From a bacterium (lineage in GTDB: Bacteria; UBP4; UBA4092; JAOAEQ01): a DNA stretch of 59,022 nucleotides. Location of the stretch: positions 1 through 59,022 of the forward strand of contig JAOAEQ010000022.1 in assembly GCA_026416715.1 (NCBI GenBank), in the 5' to 3' direction. The position numbers and the translations under genes are program-made. Of the stretch, positions 26,444 through 34,610 are shown piece after piece (the stretch's first letter is position 1; the number at the start of each line of letters is the position of its first letter). A model generated the notes under the pieces. It was not told the DNA's origin. It saw only the letters and a list, made by a program, of their open reading frames with translations, and made no database searches.

Positions 26444-27610
26444 TCATTTATTTTTAAGCTGCTCAATTGCTTCTTGATAAACTTCTTTTATTGGCACACC
26501 GTTTTTCTCAGCGGCTAATAAACAATTTTGATATTCCGGCGCTATAGAAACAATTTTACCGTTATGTTTTCCGATTTTAATATTTATCGTTCCATATTTA
26601 GTTTGGACGGGAACCGATTCTCGGTCGAGAGTCTGCCGCTGCGCAGTATATATCCGAAGCCCGAAGGTTGTAGTTTCAGCGAAGATGATTTCCGATAATT
26701 TATCTACGTTAGCTGCATTGGTTAAAACTGATAATAATATTCCTGGCCGGTTCTTTTTCATATGTATCGGGGTATAATATACATCCAGAGCACCAACAGC
26801 AAACAATTTGTCCATTAGATATCCATAGAACTGTGGATTCAAATCATCAATATTTGTTTCGATAACTGTTATCGTTTCTTCTTTTTGAGGTTCAACTTTT
26901 TTACCAATAAATACCCGCAGGAAATTTGGAATTTCAGGTATCTCCAAGTCTCCTGCACCATATCCGATCGCGTTAATTTCCATGGCTGGCATAGTACCGA
27001 ACTTTTCAGCAATTGTAGTGATAATCGCTGCTCCGGTTGGGGTAACTAATTCATATTCAATTCCAAGGTTATATACTGGGATTCCTTTCACCAATTCTAC
27101 CGTTGCTGGTGCAGGAATCGGAAATGTACCATGTTTTGTTTTAACTAATCCATTTCCCAGATTCAGTTTCGATGCATAGATAATTTGGATCCCTAATAAA
27201 TTTATCCCGATAATACTGCCGACAACATCGATAATCGCATCAAGTGCGCCTACTTCATGGAAATGAACCTGCGGAGTAGTTACCCCATGCACTTTCGATT
27301 CCGCATCAGCTAACCGTTGAAAAACATTTATACTCGTTTGTTTAATTCTATTACTCAGAGTACTATTGTTGATTAATTCTTGGATTTCGGCAATATGCTT
27401 AAACTGCCGTTCTTGTTCAATGATAACATCGACTTTCGTTCCAGTAATACCATGTTTAGTGACCGATTTTGCTAGTAGTTTATATCCAGTTAAATTTAAT
27501 TTTTGAAGTTCAGTGGATAATGATTCAATAGAAACACCAGCGTTCACTAATGCTCCAAGGAACATATCGCCACTGATTCCAGAGAAACAATCAAAATATG
27601 CGATTTTCAT
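26444..27610 (-). CDS. larC: Nickel-pincer cofactor chelatase LarC
   Basis: LarC inserts nickel into the sulfur-bearing pyridinium nucleotide to form the nickel-pincer cofactor of lactate racemase and relatives, using CTP. The protein starts MKIAYFDCFSGISGDMFLGAL, the family's opening, and continues with VHFHEVGALDAIIDVVG and the C-terminal ETNIDDLNPQFYGYLMDKL. The middle has the VTPTGAAIITTIAEKFG block. I take the ATG at 27610, not the TTG 12 bp upstream, because the conserved KIAYFDC follows directly. In Lactiplantibacillus the gene is split and joined by a programmed frameshift; here it is one continuous 388-aa frame. It lies 70 bp downstream of larB. LarE and LarA are not in the window. 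Confidence 0.93.
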   Translation of the reverse strand: MKIAYFDCFSGISGDMFLGALVNAGVSIESLSTELQKLNLTGYKLLAKSVTKHGITGTKVDVIIEQERQFKHIAEIQELINNSTLSNRIKQTSINVFQRLADAESKVHGVTTPQVHFHEVGALDAIIDVVGSIIGINLLGIQIIYASKLNLGNGLVKTKHGTFPIPAPATVELVKGIPVYNLGIEYELVTPTGAAIITTIAEKFGTMPAMEINAIGYGAGDLEIPEIPNFLRVFIGKKVEPQKEETITVIETNIDDLNPQFYGYLMDKLFAVGALDVYYTPIHMKKNRPGILLSVLTNAANVDKLSEIIFAETTTFGLRIYTAQRQTLDRESVPVQTKYGTINIKIGKHNGKIVSIAPEYQNCLLAAEKNGVPIKEVYQEAIEQLKNK

Positions 27611-27680
27611 AACGCTATGCAAAAACCAAATGAACAGATAGTATTCGTCGGATTATTTGGATTACTAGCTATCATTTGAT

Positions 27681-28430
27681 TTATTTATGACGATTAATCA
27701 AGCTGGCAAAACAACCGGCACCGAAACCGTTGTCAATATTCATTACCGCAACATTACTCGAACAACTATTAAGCATCGCTAACAATGCTGCTAGGCCACC
27801 AAAACTTGCACCATACCCAATACTTGTTGGAACCGCTATAACTGGACAATTAACTAATCCGCCAACTACACTCGCTAATGCTCCTTCCATCCCAGCAATA
27901 ACGATAATCACATTCGCTGCAAAAAGGATATCTTTTTTATCTAATAACCGGTGTAATCCAGCGACTCCGACATCATAGACCCGTTCAACTTTATTTCCAA
28001 AAAGATCTGCAGTAACCGCAGCTTCTTCTGCAACAGGGATGTCAGATGTTCCGGCGCAAACTATAGCGATTATACCAGAGGAGAGTTTAACTTGCTTCTG
28101 TTTAATTGCGATTGTTCTAGCTAACTCATTATATTCAGATTTTGGGAATTTTTTCTTTACAATTTTAGCAACATCTTTAGCAACTCGGGTGGCTAATACA
28201 TTCTGTCCACTCGCAACAAACCGACTGATAATTCGCAATATCTGGTCAGACGTTTTCCCTTGGCAAAATATTACTTCTGGAAACCCTTGCCGAAGATGTC
28301 GATGATGATCGAGTTTCGCAAATCCCAAATCTTCATAGGGTAGGGTGCGAAGTTTTTCAATAGCTTTTTCGACACTTAATTTTCCGGATTTGATTTGATT
28401 TAATATAACCTTCAAATTATCAGTATGCAT
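27681..28430 (-). CDS. larB: Nickel-pincer cofactor synthase LarB
   Basis: LarB carboxylates and hydrolyses nicotinic acid adenine dinucleotide to make the pyridinium biscarboxylate precursor of the nickel-pincer cofactor. The 249-aa protein has the short N-terminal helical part followed by FAKLDHHRHLRQGFPEVIFCQGKT and a PurE-like domain with VCAGTSDIPVAEEAAVTA, VAGLHRL, IVIAGMEGALASVVGGL and PVIAVPTSIGYG. An extended -10 (TGCTATAAT) sits 8 nt before the ATG and no clear Shine-Dalgarno is seen, so its mRNA may be leaderless. The larC gene follows, making a minimal larBC operon. Confidence 0.94.
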   Translation of the reverse strand: MHTDNLKVILNQIKSGKLSVEKAIEKLRTLPYEDLGFAKLDHHRHLRQGFPEVIFCQGKTSDQILRIISRFVASGQNVLATRVAKDVAKIVKKKFPKSEYNELARTIAIKQKQVKLSSGIIAIVCAGTSDIPVAEEAAVTADLFGNKVERVYDVGVAGLHRLLDKKDILFAANVIIVIAGMEGALASVVGGLVNCPVIAVPTSIGYGASFGGLAALLAMLNSCSSNVAVMNIDNGFGAGCFASLINRHK

Positions 28431-28438
28431 ACCTAGAA

Positions 28439-28447
28439 ATTATAGCA
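28439..28447 (-). promoter_or_regulatory. Extended -10 promoter of larB
   Basis: Read on the minus strand, TGCTATAAT is a perfect TATAAT box with an upstream TG. It ends 8 nt before the larB ATG, so transcription would start within a base or two of the start codon. No -35 is visible at 17-18 nt. Confidence 0.55.
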
Positions 28448-28543
28448 TAGAAATTGAACTATCGATATGGTTCACGTTAATAAGAAACGCATAAGCAATG
28501 TTTGAGCGTAGTTTATTATACCTAAGGTATTAAATTGGATTCA

Positions 28544-28717
28544 TCAACCTTCTGCAAACTTCCTGTTACTCCTGAATTGATGTTCGAACTTATCTGAGCC
28601 ATTCATAGCTAGGTTGTACATCAGCAACCCCGTATTGTAATATCCATTAGTCACGATTGACCTATCGCGAATTACGTGTATCCGGTGCTGAGTAAGCTGT
28701 AACCATTGGAATTCCAT
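28544..28717 (-). CDS. Small unknown ORF with strong ribosome-binding site (57 aa)
   Basis: This short frame has a textbook ribosome-binding site: GGAAGGAG followed by six A and the ATG, stronger than that of almost any gene in the window. The predicted peptide is 57 aa, starts MEFQWLQLTQHRIHVIRDRS and ends NGSDKFEHQFRSNRKFAEG. It is rich in Gln, Asn, Arg and Tyr, has no Cys, no membrane segment and no motif I recognise. Stop codons TGATGA end it. Codon choice differs from its neighbours (three AGG arginines, CTG and GGG used), which could mean recent transfer or that the frame is not coding. It is read towards larB, whose own promoter lies about 100 bp on. Confidence 0.4.
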   Translation of the reverse strand: MEFQWLQLTQHRIHVIRDRSIVTNGYYNTGLLMYNLAMNGSDKFEHQFRSNRKFAEG

Positions 28718-28963
28718 TTTTTTCTCCTTCCGTTTCTACCATTTCATTTCATTATCTCCATTAGAGAGATTCAAAGTTTTACGTTTTATCCATTTAAAAT
28801 TAGCTTTAAAACTCACAGTATAACCCTATGCACCTTCCCGAATTTAAGTTCGGGGTTATAGAATATTTTAGCGCTTGGTATTAATCCGGGGTTGTTTGCA
28901 TTTAAGAATAGATTGAAAATTGGATTCAGGTTCTGTTGTATAAGCATAAAAATTGTTTTCCTT
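28718..28963. other. Divergent intergenic region with competing hairpins
   Basis: No gene seen. Between the small ORF (minus) and sod (plus) lie two overlapping inverted repeats: CCCGAA (28837-28842) with TTCGGG (28849-28854), and TATAACCC (28819-28826) with GGGTTATA (28853-28860). The two share G residues and cannot both be full length, so they could form alternative structures in an RNA leading to the small ORF. Confidence 0.45.
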
Positions 28964-28993
28964 TTGACAAACGTTATGAAATTATGGTAATAA
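28964..28993 (+). promoter_or_regulatory. Predicted promoter of the superoxide dismutase gene
   Basis: TTGACA (28964-28969), a spacer of 18 nt and TAATAA (28988-28993) form a good sigma-70-like promoter. It would give a leader of about 40 nt before the ATG. Confidence 0.6.
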
Positions 28994-29041
28994 TTATCCT
29001 ACATTGCAACTATATCACACTGTTATAAGGAGGATTAAAAC

Positions 29042-29620
29042 ATGGCTTACACTGCCAAAGATTATACAAAACTTATCGGGATAGCAGGGTTTAGCGAATC
29101 TTTGCTGAAAAATCATTTTACATTATATCAAGGGTATGTAACCAATACCAATAAAGTGTTAGATGCGCTTGATGCGTTAACAAAAGAAGGGAAGAGCGGG
29201 ACTCCAGAATTTGCGGAATTAAAACGACGGTTTGGTTGGGAGTTTAATGGAATGCGATTGCATGAATTGTATTTCGAAAATCTTGGTGGGAAAACTCCGA
29301 TTAATAAAGAGGGTAGTTTCGCCAAGAAACTAACGGAACAATTTGGCAGTTATGAAAATTGGGAGAAAGATTTTAAAGCGACTGGAACGATGCGCGGTAT
29401 CGGCTGGGTAGTTCTGTATCAGGATTTAATGGACGGGAAACTAATCAATGTCTGGATTAATGAACATGATGTTGCCCATTTAGCTGGGTGCAATCCACTG
29501 CTGATAATGGATGTTTTCGAGCATGCGTTTCTACTTGATTATGGGTTAAAACGAGCGGAATACATTGAAGCTTTCTTCAGAAATATTGATTGGAGAGCGG
29601 TTGAAGCAAGAATAAAATAA
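29042..29620 (+). CDS. sod: Fe/Mn superoxide dismutase, divergent type
   Basis: The enzyme removes superoxide in the cytoplasm. The 192-aa protein has the predicted metal ligands H25 (LLKNHFTLYQ), H74 (MRLHELYFENLGG), D157 and H161 (MDVFEHAFLLDYGLKRAEY). It departs from the classical form. The usual HHDKHHQTYV block is NHFTLYQGYV, so the second-sphere His30 of E. coli MnSOD is Leu or Tyr and the His-to-Tyr34 spacing is one residue shorter. The DVWEH motif is DVFEH. I believe this belongs to a subgroup seen in other anaerobes. The start is very clear: AAGGAGG ends 8 nt before the ATG. A good promoter precedes it and it stands alone, as a stress gene might. Metal choice (Fe or Mn) is not decided. 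Confidence 0.88.
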   Translation: MAYTAKDYTKLIGIAGFSESLLKNHFTLYQGYVTNTNKVLDALDALTKEGKSGTPEFAELKRRFGWEFNGMRLHELYFENLGGKTPINKEGSFAKKLTEQFGSYENWEKDFKATGTMRGIGWVVLYQDLMDGKLINVWINEHDVAHLAGCNPLLIMDVFEHAFLLDYGLKRAEYIEAFFRNIDWRAVEARIK

Positions 29621-30152
29621 AAAAGAATTTAAACACCTAATGTCAGAGGTTGGAAGGTCAGATAATTTGGTTGATAAAGGTTATAATTTAGATTTAACCG
29701 TATTGCTACTATTTGGTAGATTTTAATCCAATTCTAACAGTACAAATTTTTTATATAGCATATAACCATTTCAATGTTGTTCATCAACATTGACTGAAAT
29801 AATCATCTTACCTTCAATTTAGTTATTTCTTCACATTGAAATCTTCGGTTCAAGCAAGCAGAGGTAAATCCGAATTAAACTGAACAATTCGGGTTATCAT
29901 TTTTGGCAGTTAAAGATACAGAACTGATTATTTCTATCCCATCAAACTCACCAATGGTGATTTTGATTAACTTTAATAAAATGAATGATATTCATAAATT
30001 TTGCGTTTTAAAAGCTCCGGGTTGTACAATAAAGTCCACCTGAGAAACGGATTACAGAACTTCAGTTTATTTTTATCTAATATGTAGTCATTATTCAAGT
30101 AGAAATTTTGTTTTTAATCACGCTGATATAGGATATCCATACATAAGATTTC
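29621..30152. other. Intergenic region before ileS, no gene seen
   Basis: I see no gene in this stretch. It holds one perfect 8-bp inverted repeat, CAATGTTG and CAACATTG around TTCAT (29772-29792). I looked for a T-box leader, common before ileS in Firmicutes, and found neither the GGTACCGCG-like antiterminator nor a terminator, so regulation must differ. Confidence 0.5.
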
Positions 30153-30181
30153 TTGACATGAATGGCGTTATTCTTTAATAT
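30153..30181 (+). promoter_or_regulatory. Predicted promoter of ileS
   Basis: TTGACA (30153-30158), exactly 17 nt, then TAATAT (30176-30181) is the best sigma-70-type promoter in the window. Transcription would start near 30188, leaving a leader of about 48 nt with the ribosome-binding site GGATGGAG before the ileS ATG. Confidence 0.7.
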
Positions 30182-30235
30182 AAAATATTTAAATTCTTAT
30201 ACTTGAAAAGAATTTTCTTTAGGATGGAGTAGTTT

Positions 30236-33013
30236 ATGGATTATAAGAGTACTTTGAATCTACCGAAAACTGAATTTCCGATGAAAGCGAATCTCCCACA
30301 AAAAGAACCGATTATTCTCGAACAATGGCGGAAAATGAAAATTTACCATCAATTACGTCAACTTCGTAGCGGTAACCCGAAATATGTACTTCATGATGGG
30401 CCGCCGTATGCTAACGGTGAAGTGCATCTGGGAACAGCTTTTAATAAGGTGCTTAAAGATATTATTGTCAAATCGAAATCGATGCAAGGATTCGATAGCC
30501 CGTATGTTCCGGGATGGGATTGTCACGGGATGCCAATAGAACATCAGGTTATTAAGAATCTTCGAAAAGAGAAGAAACAAGTTTCACAAGTCGAATTACG
30601 GCAATTGTGTCGGAAATACGCGGCAAAATATCAAGCGATTCAAAGTGAACAATTTCAGCGATTAGGGGTGCTCGGTGATTGGGATAATCCATATCTCACT
30701 ATGGTACCGCATTATGAAGCGAAAATAGTAGAAATATTTATCCAACTGGCGAAAAAAGGATATATTTATCGTGGGCTTAAACCGATACATTGGTGCACTG
30801 AATGTAAAACCGCATTAGCGGAGGCAGAAGTTGAATATTCTGACCACACTTCACCGTCAATCTATGTAAAATTTAAACTAAAATCAGTTCCGTGGCACCC
30901 GGGAGATGAACTAGCGCGGCATATTGGAAAAGAACCGGTTTATGTCATTATTTGGACTACAACGCCGTGGACACTACCAGCAAATGTCGCAATTGCATTT
31001 AATCCGAATGAAGAGTATGCGGTAGTTCGCGCTAAGGGCGAAAATTATATTATTGCAAAAGCTTTAGTTGAAACCGCAATGCAATCTATGCATATTAAAG
31101 ATTATGGGATTCTTGGAACCATTAGTGGAAATAAATTCGAAAGATTAAAAGCTGAACATCCGTTACATCAAGGAGATTCGTTGTGTGTATTAGCCGACTA
31201 TGTAAAAATGGATACCGGTACAGGATGTGTTCATACTGCACCCGGCCATGGGCAGGAGGATTATATTACTGGAGAGAAATATGGATTACCAATTCTTTCT
31301 CCAGTAGATGATTCCGGTGTATTTACTAAAGAAGCAGGGCAGTGGCATGGACAAAAGGTTTTTGCTGCAAATAAACTCATTATCGAATGTCTGAAACGGC
31401 AGGGATTATTGTTATATTCTGATACTATATCTCATGCATATCCACATTGCTGGCGATGCAAACATCCGCTCATTTTTCGTGCGACTCGGCAATGGTTTTT
31501 CGATGTTGACAAGCATAATCTCCGAACCCGTGCGTTATCTGAAATAGATAGAGTTCGATGGATTCCTGAATGGGGTCATGATAAGATACATAATTTAGTT
31601 GCTGGACGACCGGATTGGTGTTTATCTCGACAAAGGGCATGGGGAGTTCCTATACCAGCATTATATTGTGAACATTGTGCGCATGGCTGGTTACCCTTAG
31701 AACACATAGACACGTTATTATCATTGATTGATAAAGAAGGGGTAGATGTTTGGTTTAGTAAAGAGATAGAAGATTTGTTCCCAAATGGGGTTCAGTGTCC
31801 AAAATGTAATAGCAAAAAGCTAAAAAAAGAAACCGATATTTTAGATGTTTGGTTTGATTCTGGCGTAAGCTGGGCAGCAGTTTTGCAAGAACGACCTCAG
31901 CTCGGGTTCCCCTGTGAGATTTATCTTGAAGCGGGAGACCAGCATCGGGGTTGGTTCCAAGTATCGCTATTACCTGCGGTTGCTTTAGAAAATCAGGCAC
32001 CATATCATATTTGTATAACCCATGGTTTAATTCTTGATGCGGAAGGCAAGAAGATGTCGAAGTCCGCGGGGAATGTTATTTCTCCACAAGAGTTGATTGA
32101 TCAATACGGTGCTGATGTAATTCGATTATGGTTTGCATCCGGCGATTATACGACGGATATCTATTTATCAAACGAAATTTTAACCCCTTTAGTAGAAGCA
32201 TATCGTAAAATTCGAAATACCATGCGTTTTATTCTCGGAAACCTATATGATTTTAATCCAGATAAAAACGCAGTGACATATCATCAACTTTTAGCTATTG
32301 ACCATTGGGCGTTACATCAACTTCAGAAATTGATTGCCGAATGTACTGACGGATATAATCAATTCGAATTCCATCGCGTATATCAGGCACTGTATACGTT
32401 CTGTACTGTTGAAATGAGCGCATTCTATCTCGATATTTTGAAAGATAGATTGTATACTTCAAAATCTGAATCTATAGAACGTCGTGCAGCACAAACTGTT
32501 CTCTACGAAATCGGACTTGCGATGGTTAAACTCATGGCACCAATTTTATCATATACCGCAGAAGAAATCTGGCCTTTTTTGAAACAGAAAGAGCCGAGTG
32601 TTCATCTCACAACTATGCCAACAGTTAATCAGATGTATCTGAATCAGGATTTAGAACGTGAATGGGCTGGATTAATTCAAATCCGAACAGAGGTGGCAAA
32701 AGCGTTAGAAGTTGCTAGGAAAGAAAAACAAATCGGGCATTCGCTTGATGCAAAAGTGAAATTATCCGTCGCGGATAAAACCCTTATTCAATTGTTAACA
32801 AAATATGAAGAGCACTTAGCAAGTATCTTTATTGTTTCTCAGGTAACGCTGGATGTGAAAGAGCGGTTGCCAGCTGACCGGATGATTGAAGTTCAGGTCG
32901 CACCAGCGGACGGTAAAAAATGTGACCGATGTTGGAATTATAGTGTAACTGTTGGAGAAAATAAAGCGCATCCGACGGTTTGCGCTCGATGTGCACAGGT
33001 TATCACCGGTTAA
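30236..33013 (+). CDS. ileS: Isoleucyl-tRNA synthetase
   Basis: IleRS charges tRNA-Ile in the cytoplasm. The 925-aa protein has a HIGH-type motif in GPPYANGEVHLGTAFNKVLKD, an editing domain including WTTTPWTLPANVAIAFNP, the second signature KKMSKSAGNVISP (KMSKS) and the anticodon-binding helical domain after it. The C-terminus carries a zinc knuckle CDRCWNYSVTVGENKAHPTVC followed by ARC, as in bacterial-type IleRS. Length and domain order are standard for the bacterial class. GGATGGAG precedes the ATG. It heads a likely unit with lspA and lgt, a frequent arrangement for ileS and lspA in bacteria. Confidence 0.98.
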   Translation: MDYKSTLNLPKTEFPMKANLPQKEPIILEQWRKMKIYHQLRQLRSGNPKYVLHDGPPYANGEVHLGTAFNKVLKDIIVKSKSMQGFDSPYVPGWDCHGMPIEHQVIKNLRKEKKQVSQVELRQLCRKYAAKYQAIQSEQFQRLGVLGDWDNPYLTMVPHYEAKIVEIFIQLAKKGYIYRGLKPIHWCTECKTALAEAEVEYSDHTSPSIYVKFKLKSVPWHPGDELARHIGKEPVYVIIWTTTPWTLPANVAIAFNPNEEYAVVRAKGENYIIAKALVETAMQSMHIKDYGILGTISGNKFERLKAEHPLHQGDSLCVLADYVKMDTGTGCVHTAPGHGQEDYITGEKYGLPILSPVDDSGVFTKEAGQWHGQKVFAANKLIIECLKRQGLLLYSDTISHAYPHCWRCKHPLIFRATRQWFFDVDKHNLRTRALSEIDRVRWIPEWGHDKIHNLVAGRPDWCLSRQRAWGVPIPALYCEHCAHGWLPLEHIDTLLSLIDKEGVDVWFSKEIEDLFPNGVQCPKCNSKKLKKETDILDVWFDSGVSWAAVLQERPQLGFPCEIYLEAGDQHRGWFQVSLLPAVALENQAPYHICITHGLILDAEGKKMSKSAGNVISPQELIDQYGADVIRLWFASGDYTTDIYLSNEILTPLVEAYRKIRNTMRFILGNLYDFNPDKNAVTYHQLLAIDHWALHQLQKLIAECTDGYNQFEFHRVYQALYTFCTVEMSAFYLDILKDRLYTSKSESIERRAAQTVLYEIGLAMVKLMAPILSYTAEEIWPFLKQKEPSVHLTTMPTVNQMYLNQDLEREWAGLIQIRTEVAKALEVARKEKQIGHSLDAKVKLSVADKTLIQLLTKYEEHLASIFIVSQVTLDVKERLPADRMIEVQVAPADGKKCDRCWNYSVTVGENKAHPTVCARCAQVITG

Positions 33014-33160
33014 ATAGTTAACCGCTTATAAATCAGTTAAATTGCAAGTGGTTCTTGCGAGGAGCGCGAAGAAGAAATACGATGTTAGTTTTTTTCAAAC
33101 CATTCATGTTTCCATATTTTCAAAAAGTTGTAATTAGTAGAATTTGAACATTAATACTCT

Positions 33161-33685
33161 GTGAAATCTTTTTCCATAAAGTTTTTTATCATAGCAGGGA
33201 TAATAGTTATATTTGACCAGATAACTAAACTCGCAATCATTACCTATGCCCAATCGCAAGAAGGTCTGGGTAGTAGAATGTTATCCAGCTGGTTCGGTTT
33301 CATCGATATTGTGTATACTACTAATCCCGGTGCTGCCTTTGGGATATTTCCTGACCAACGAATACTGTTCATCATTATTTCAGTTATTGCCATAGCTGGA
33401 ATATTATTTTATACCATAAAATATCAATCCCAGATTTCTCAATGGTCGAAAATAGGTTTAGCGTTCATTCTAGGTGGAGCGGTGGGGAATCTTATCGATC
33501 GCATCTTTAGAATAGAAGTAGTAGATTTTATTGATGTTCATTTTAGGAATTATCATTGGCCAGCGTTTAACCTTGCCGATACGGCGATATGTGTTGGAGT
33601 CGGGATAATTATCATCGAACTGATGACTAAAACCAGAAGTCAGAAAACGGGAGCAAGAAGTCAGAATTCTGCAGAGAATAATTAA
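33161..33685 (+). CDS. lspA: Lipoprotein signal peptidase II
   Basis: LspA cleaves the signal peptide of diacylglyceryl-modified prolipoproteins in the inner membrane. The 174-aa protein starts with GTG and has four membrane segments. The family's conserved blocks are NPGAAFGIF, GGAVGNLIDRIF and VVDFIDVHF, with the catalytic aspartates in GNLIDR and in NLADTAI. The charged C-terminal tail of about 20 residues (KTRSQKTGARSQNSAENN) is probably non-conserved. It follows ileS by 147 bp and precedes lgt by 96 bp, so both lipoprotein-processing enzymes are together. Confidence 0.96.
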   Translation: MKSFSIKFFIIAGIIVIFDQITKLAIITYAQSQEGLGSRMLSSWFGFIDIVYTTNPGAAFGIFPDQRILFIIISVIAIAGILFYTIKYQSQISQWSKIGLAFILGGAVGNLIDRIFRIEVVDFIDVHFRNYHWPAFNLADTAICVGVGIIIIELMTKTRSQKTGARSQNSAENN

Positions 33686-33781
33686 CCTTTTTCTTACCTA
33701 ATTTACTTCTGGTTCTGTTTTGATTTTTAAATTCGAGTGTAGTTTAACATCTAGATTTTGGCATTCGGGTTCTATTGACGT

Positions 33782-34531
33782 ATGCATCCAGTATTTTTTG
33801 GTCCAATACGATGGTACGGGGTAATGCTCGCAACCGGGTTTATTATCGGGATTCTTTATGCGATGCGCCGTGCGAAAAAAGAAGGGGTTAACCCGGAAAA
33901 AATCCTTGATTTATCCCTATGGTTAATTGCCGCAGCGATAATCGGCTCACGGTTATTGTTTGTAATTAGTTATCCGGGATATTTTATTGAACATCCGCTA
34001 GAAATCATTTTTTCGCGGAGTGGATTTAGTATGTTTGGTGGCGTTATTACCGCAGTTGCTGTTGGAATATGGTATCTTGCGCGGCAAAAATTGCCGATAT
34101 GGAAAATAGCAGATATTATTGTTCCGGGAGTAGCGTTAGGAGAAATATTTGGACGTATCGGGTGTTTTCTCAACGGATGTTGTTATGGTAAACCTGCGTT
34201 ACGAATCCCTTGGCGGGTAATTTTTCCGTATCTCAATGGATTACCGGCAGAAAATTTTATTCCACGACATCCGACACAACTATACTATTCACTCTTTGCA
34301 CTCTTAACCTTTATTTTTCTGATTTCTTTAAGGAAACATAAAAAGTTCGATGGAGAAGTCTTCTGGTCATATCTTATCCTTTACTCATTTCTTCGGTTCT
34401 GGCTGGATATGTTTCGTGGAGATGAAATTGATAGTTTGGTATTAAGCTATTTTACCGTAGCGCAATTAATTAGTATAGCGGTATTTTTCTTTTCAGTAGG
34501 AGTTCTCGTCCGATTCCGTAGTAAAAGCTAA
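33782..34531 (+). CDS. lgt: Prolipoprotein diacylglyceryl transferase
   Basis: Lgt moves a diacylglyceryl group from phosphatidylglycerol to the lipobox Cys, the step before LspA. The 249-aa membrane protein has about seven membrane segments, the GFSMFGGVITA block, the Lgt signature GRIGCFLNGCCYG, RHPTQLYYSLFALL, and a C-terminal membrane helix (LISIAVFFFSVGVLV). It is the last plus-strand gene before a convergent junction with the nuclease gene on the other strand; no clear terminator is seen in the 79-bp gap. Confidence 0.97.
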   Translation: MHPVFFGPIRWYGVMLATGFIIGILYAMRRAKKEGVNPEKILDLSLWLIAAAIIGSRLLFVISYPGYFIEHPLEIIFSRSGFSMFGGVITAVAVGIWYLARQKLPIWKIADIIVPGVALGEIFGRIGCFLNGCCYGKPALRIPWRVIFPYLNGLPAENFIPRHPTQLYYSLFALLTFIFLISLRKHKKFDGEVFWSYLILYSFLRFWLDMFRGDEIDSLVLSYFTVAQLISIAVFFFSVGVLVRFRSKS

Positions 34532-34610
34532 TAACGATGGCTGGATGTTGTCATGTTTATTTCCAAGTATTTAATTAGACGGCTTCTTTTTCTAGCTTCG
34601 TGCTCTCTGG

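Noticed and set aside
29621-30235. A T-box leader before ileS.
   Set aside because: No specifier hairpin, no GGTACCGCG-like antiterminator and no terminator could be found; the gene has an ordinary promoter.
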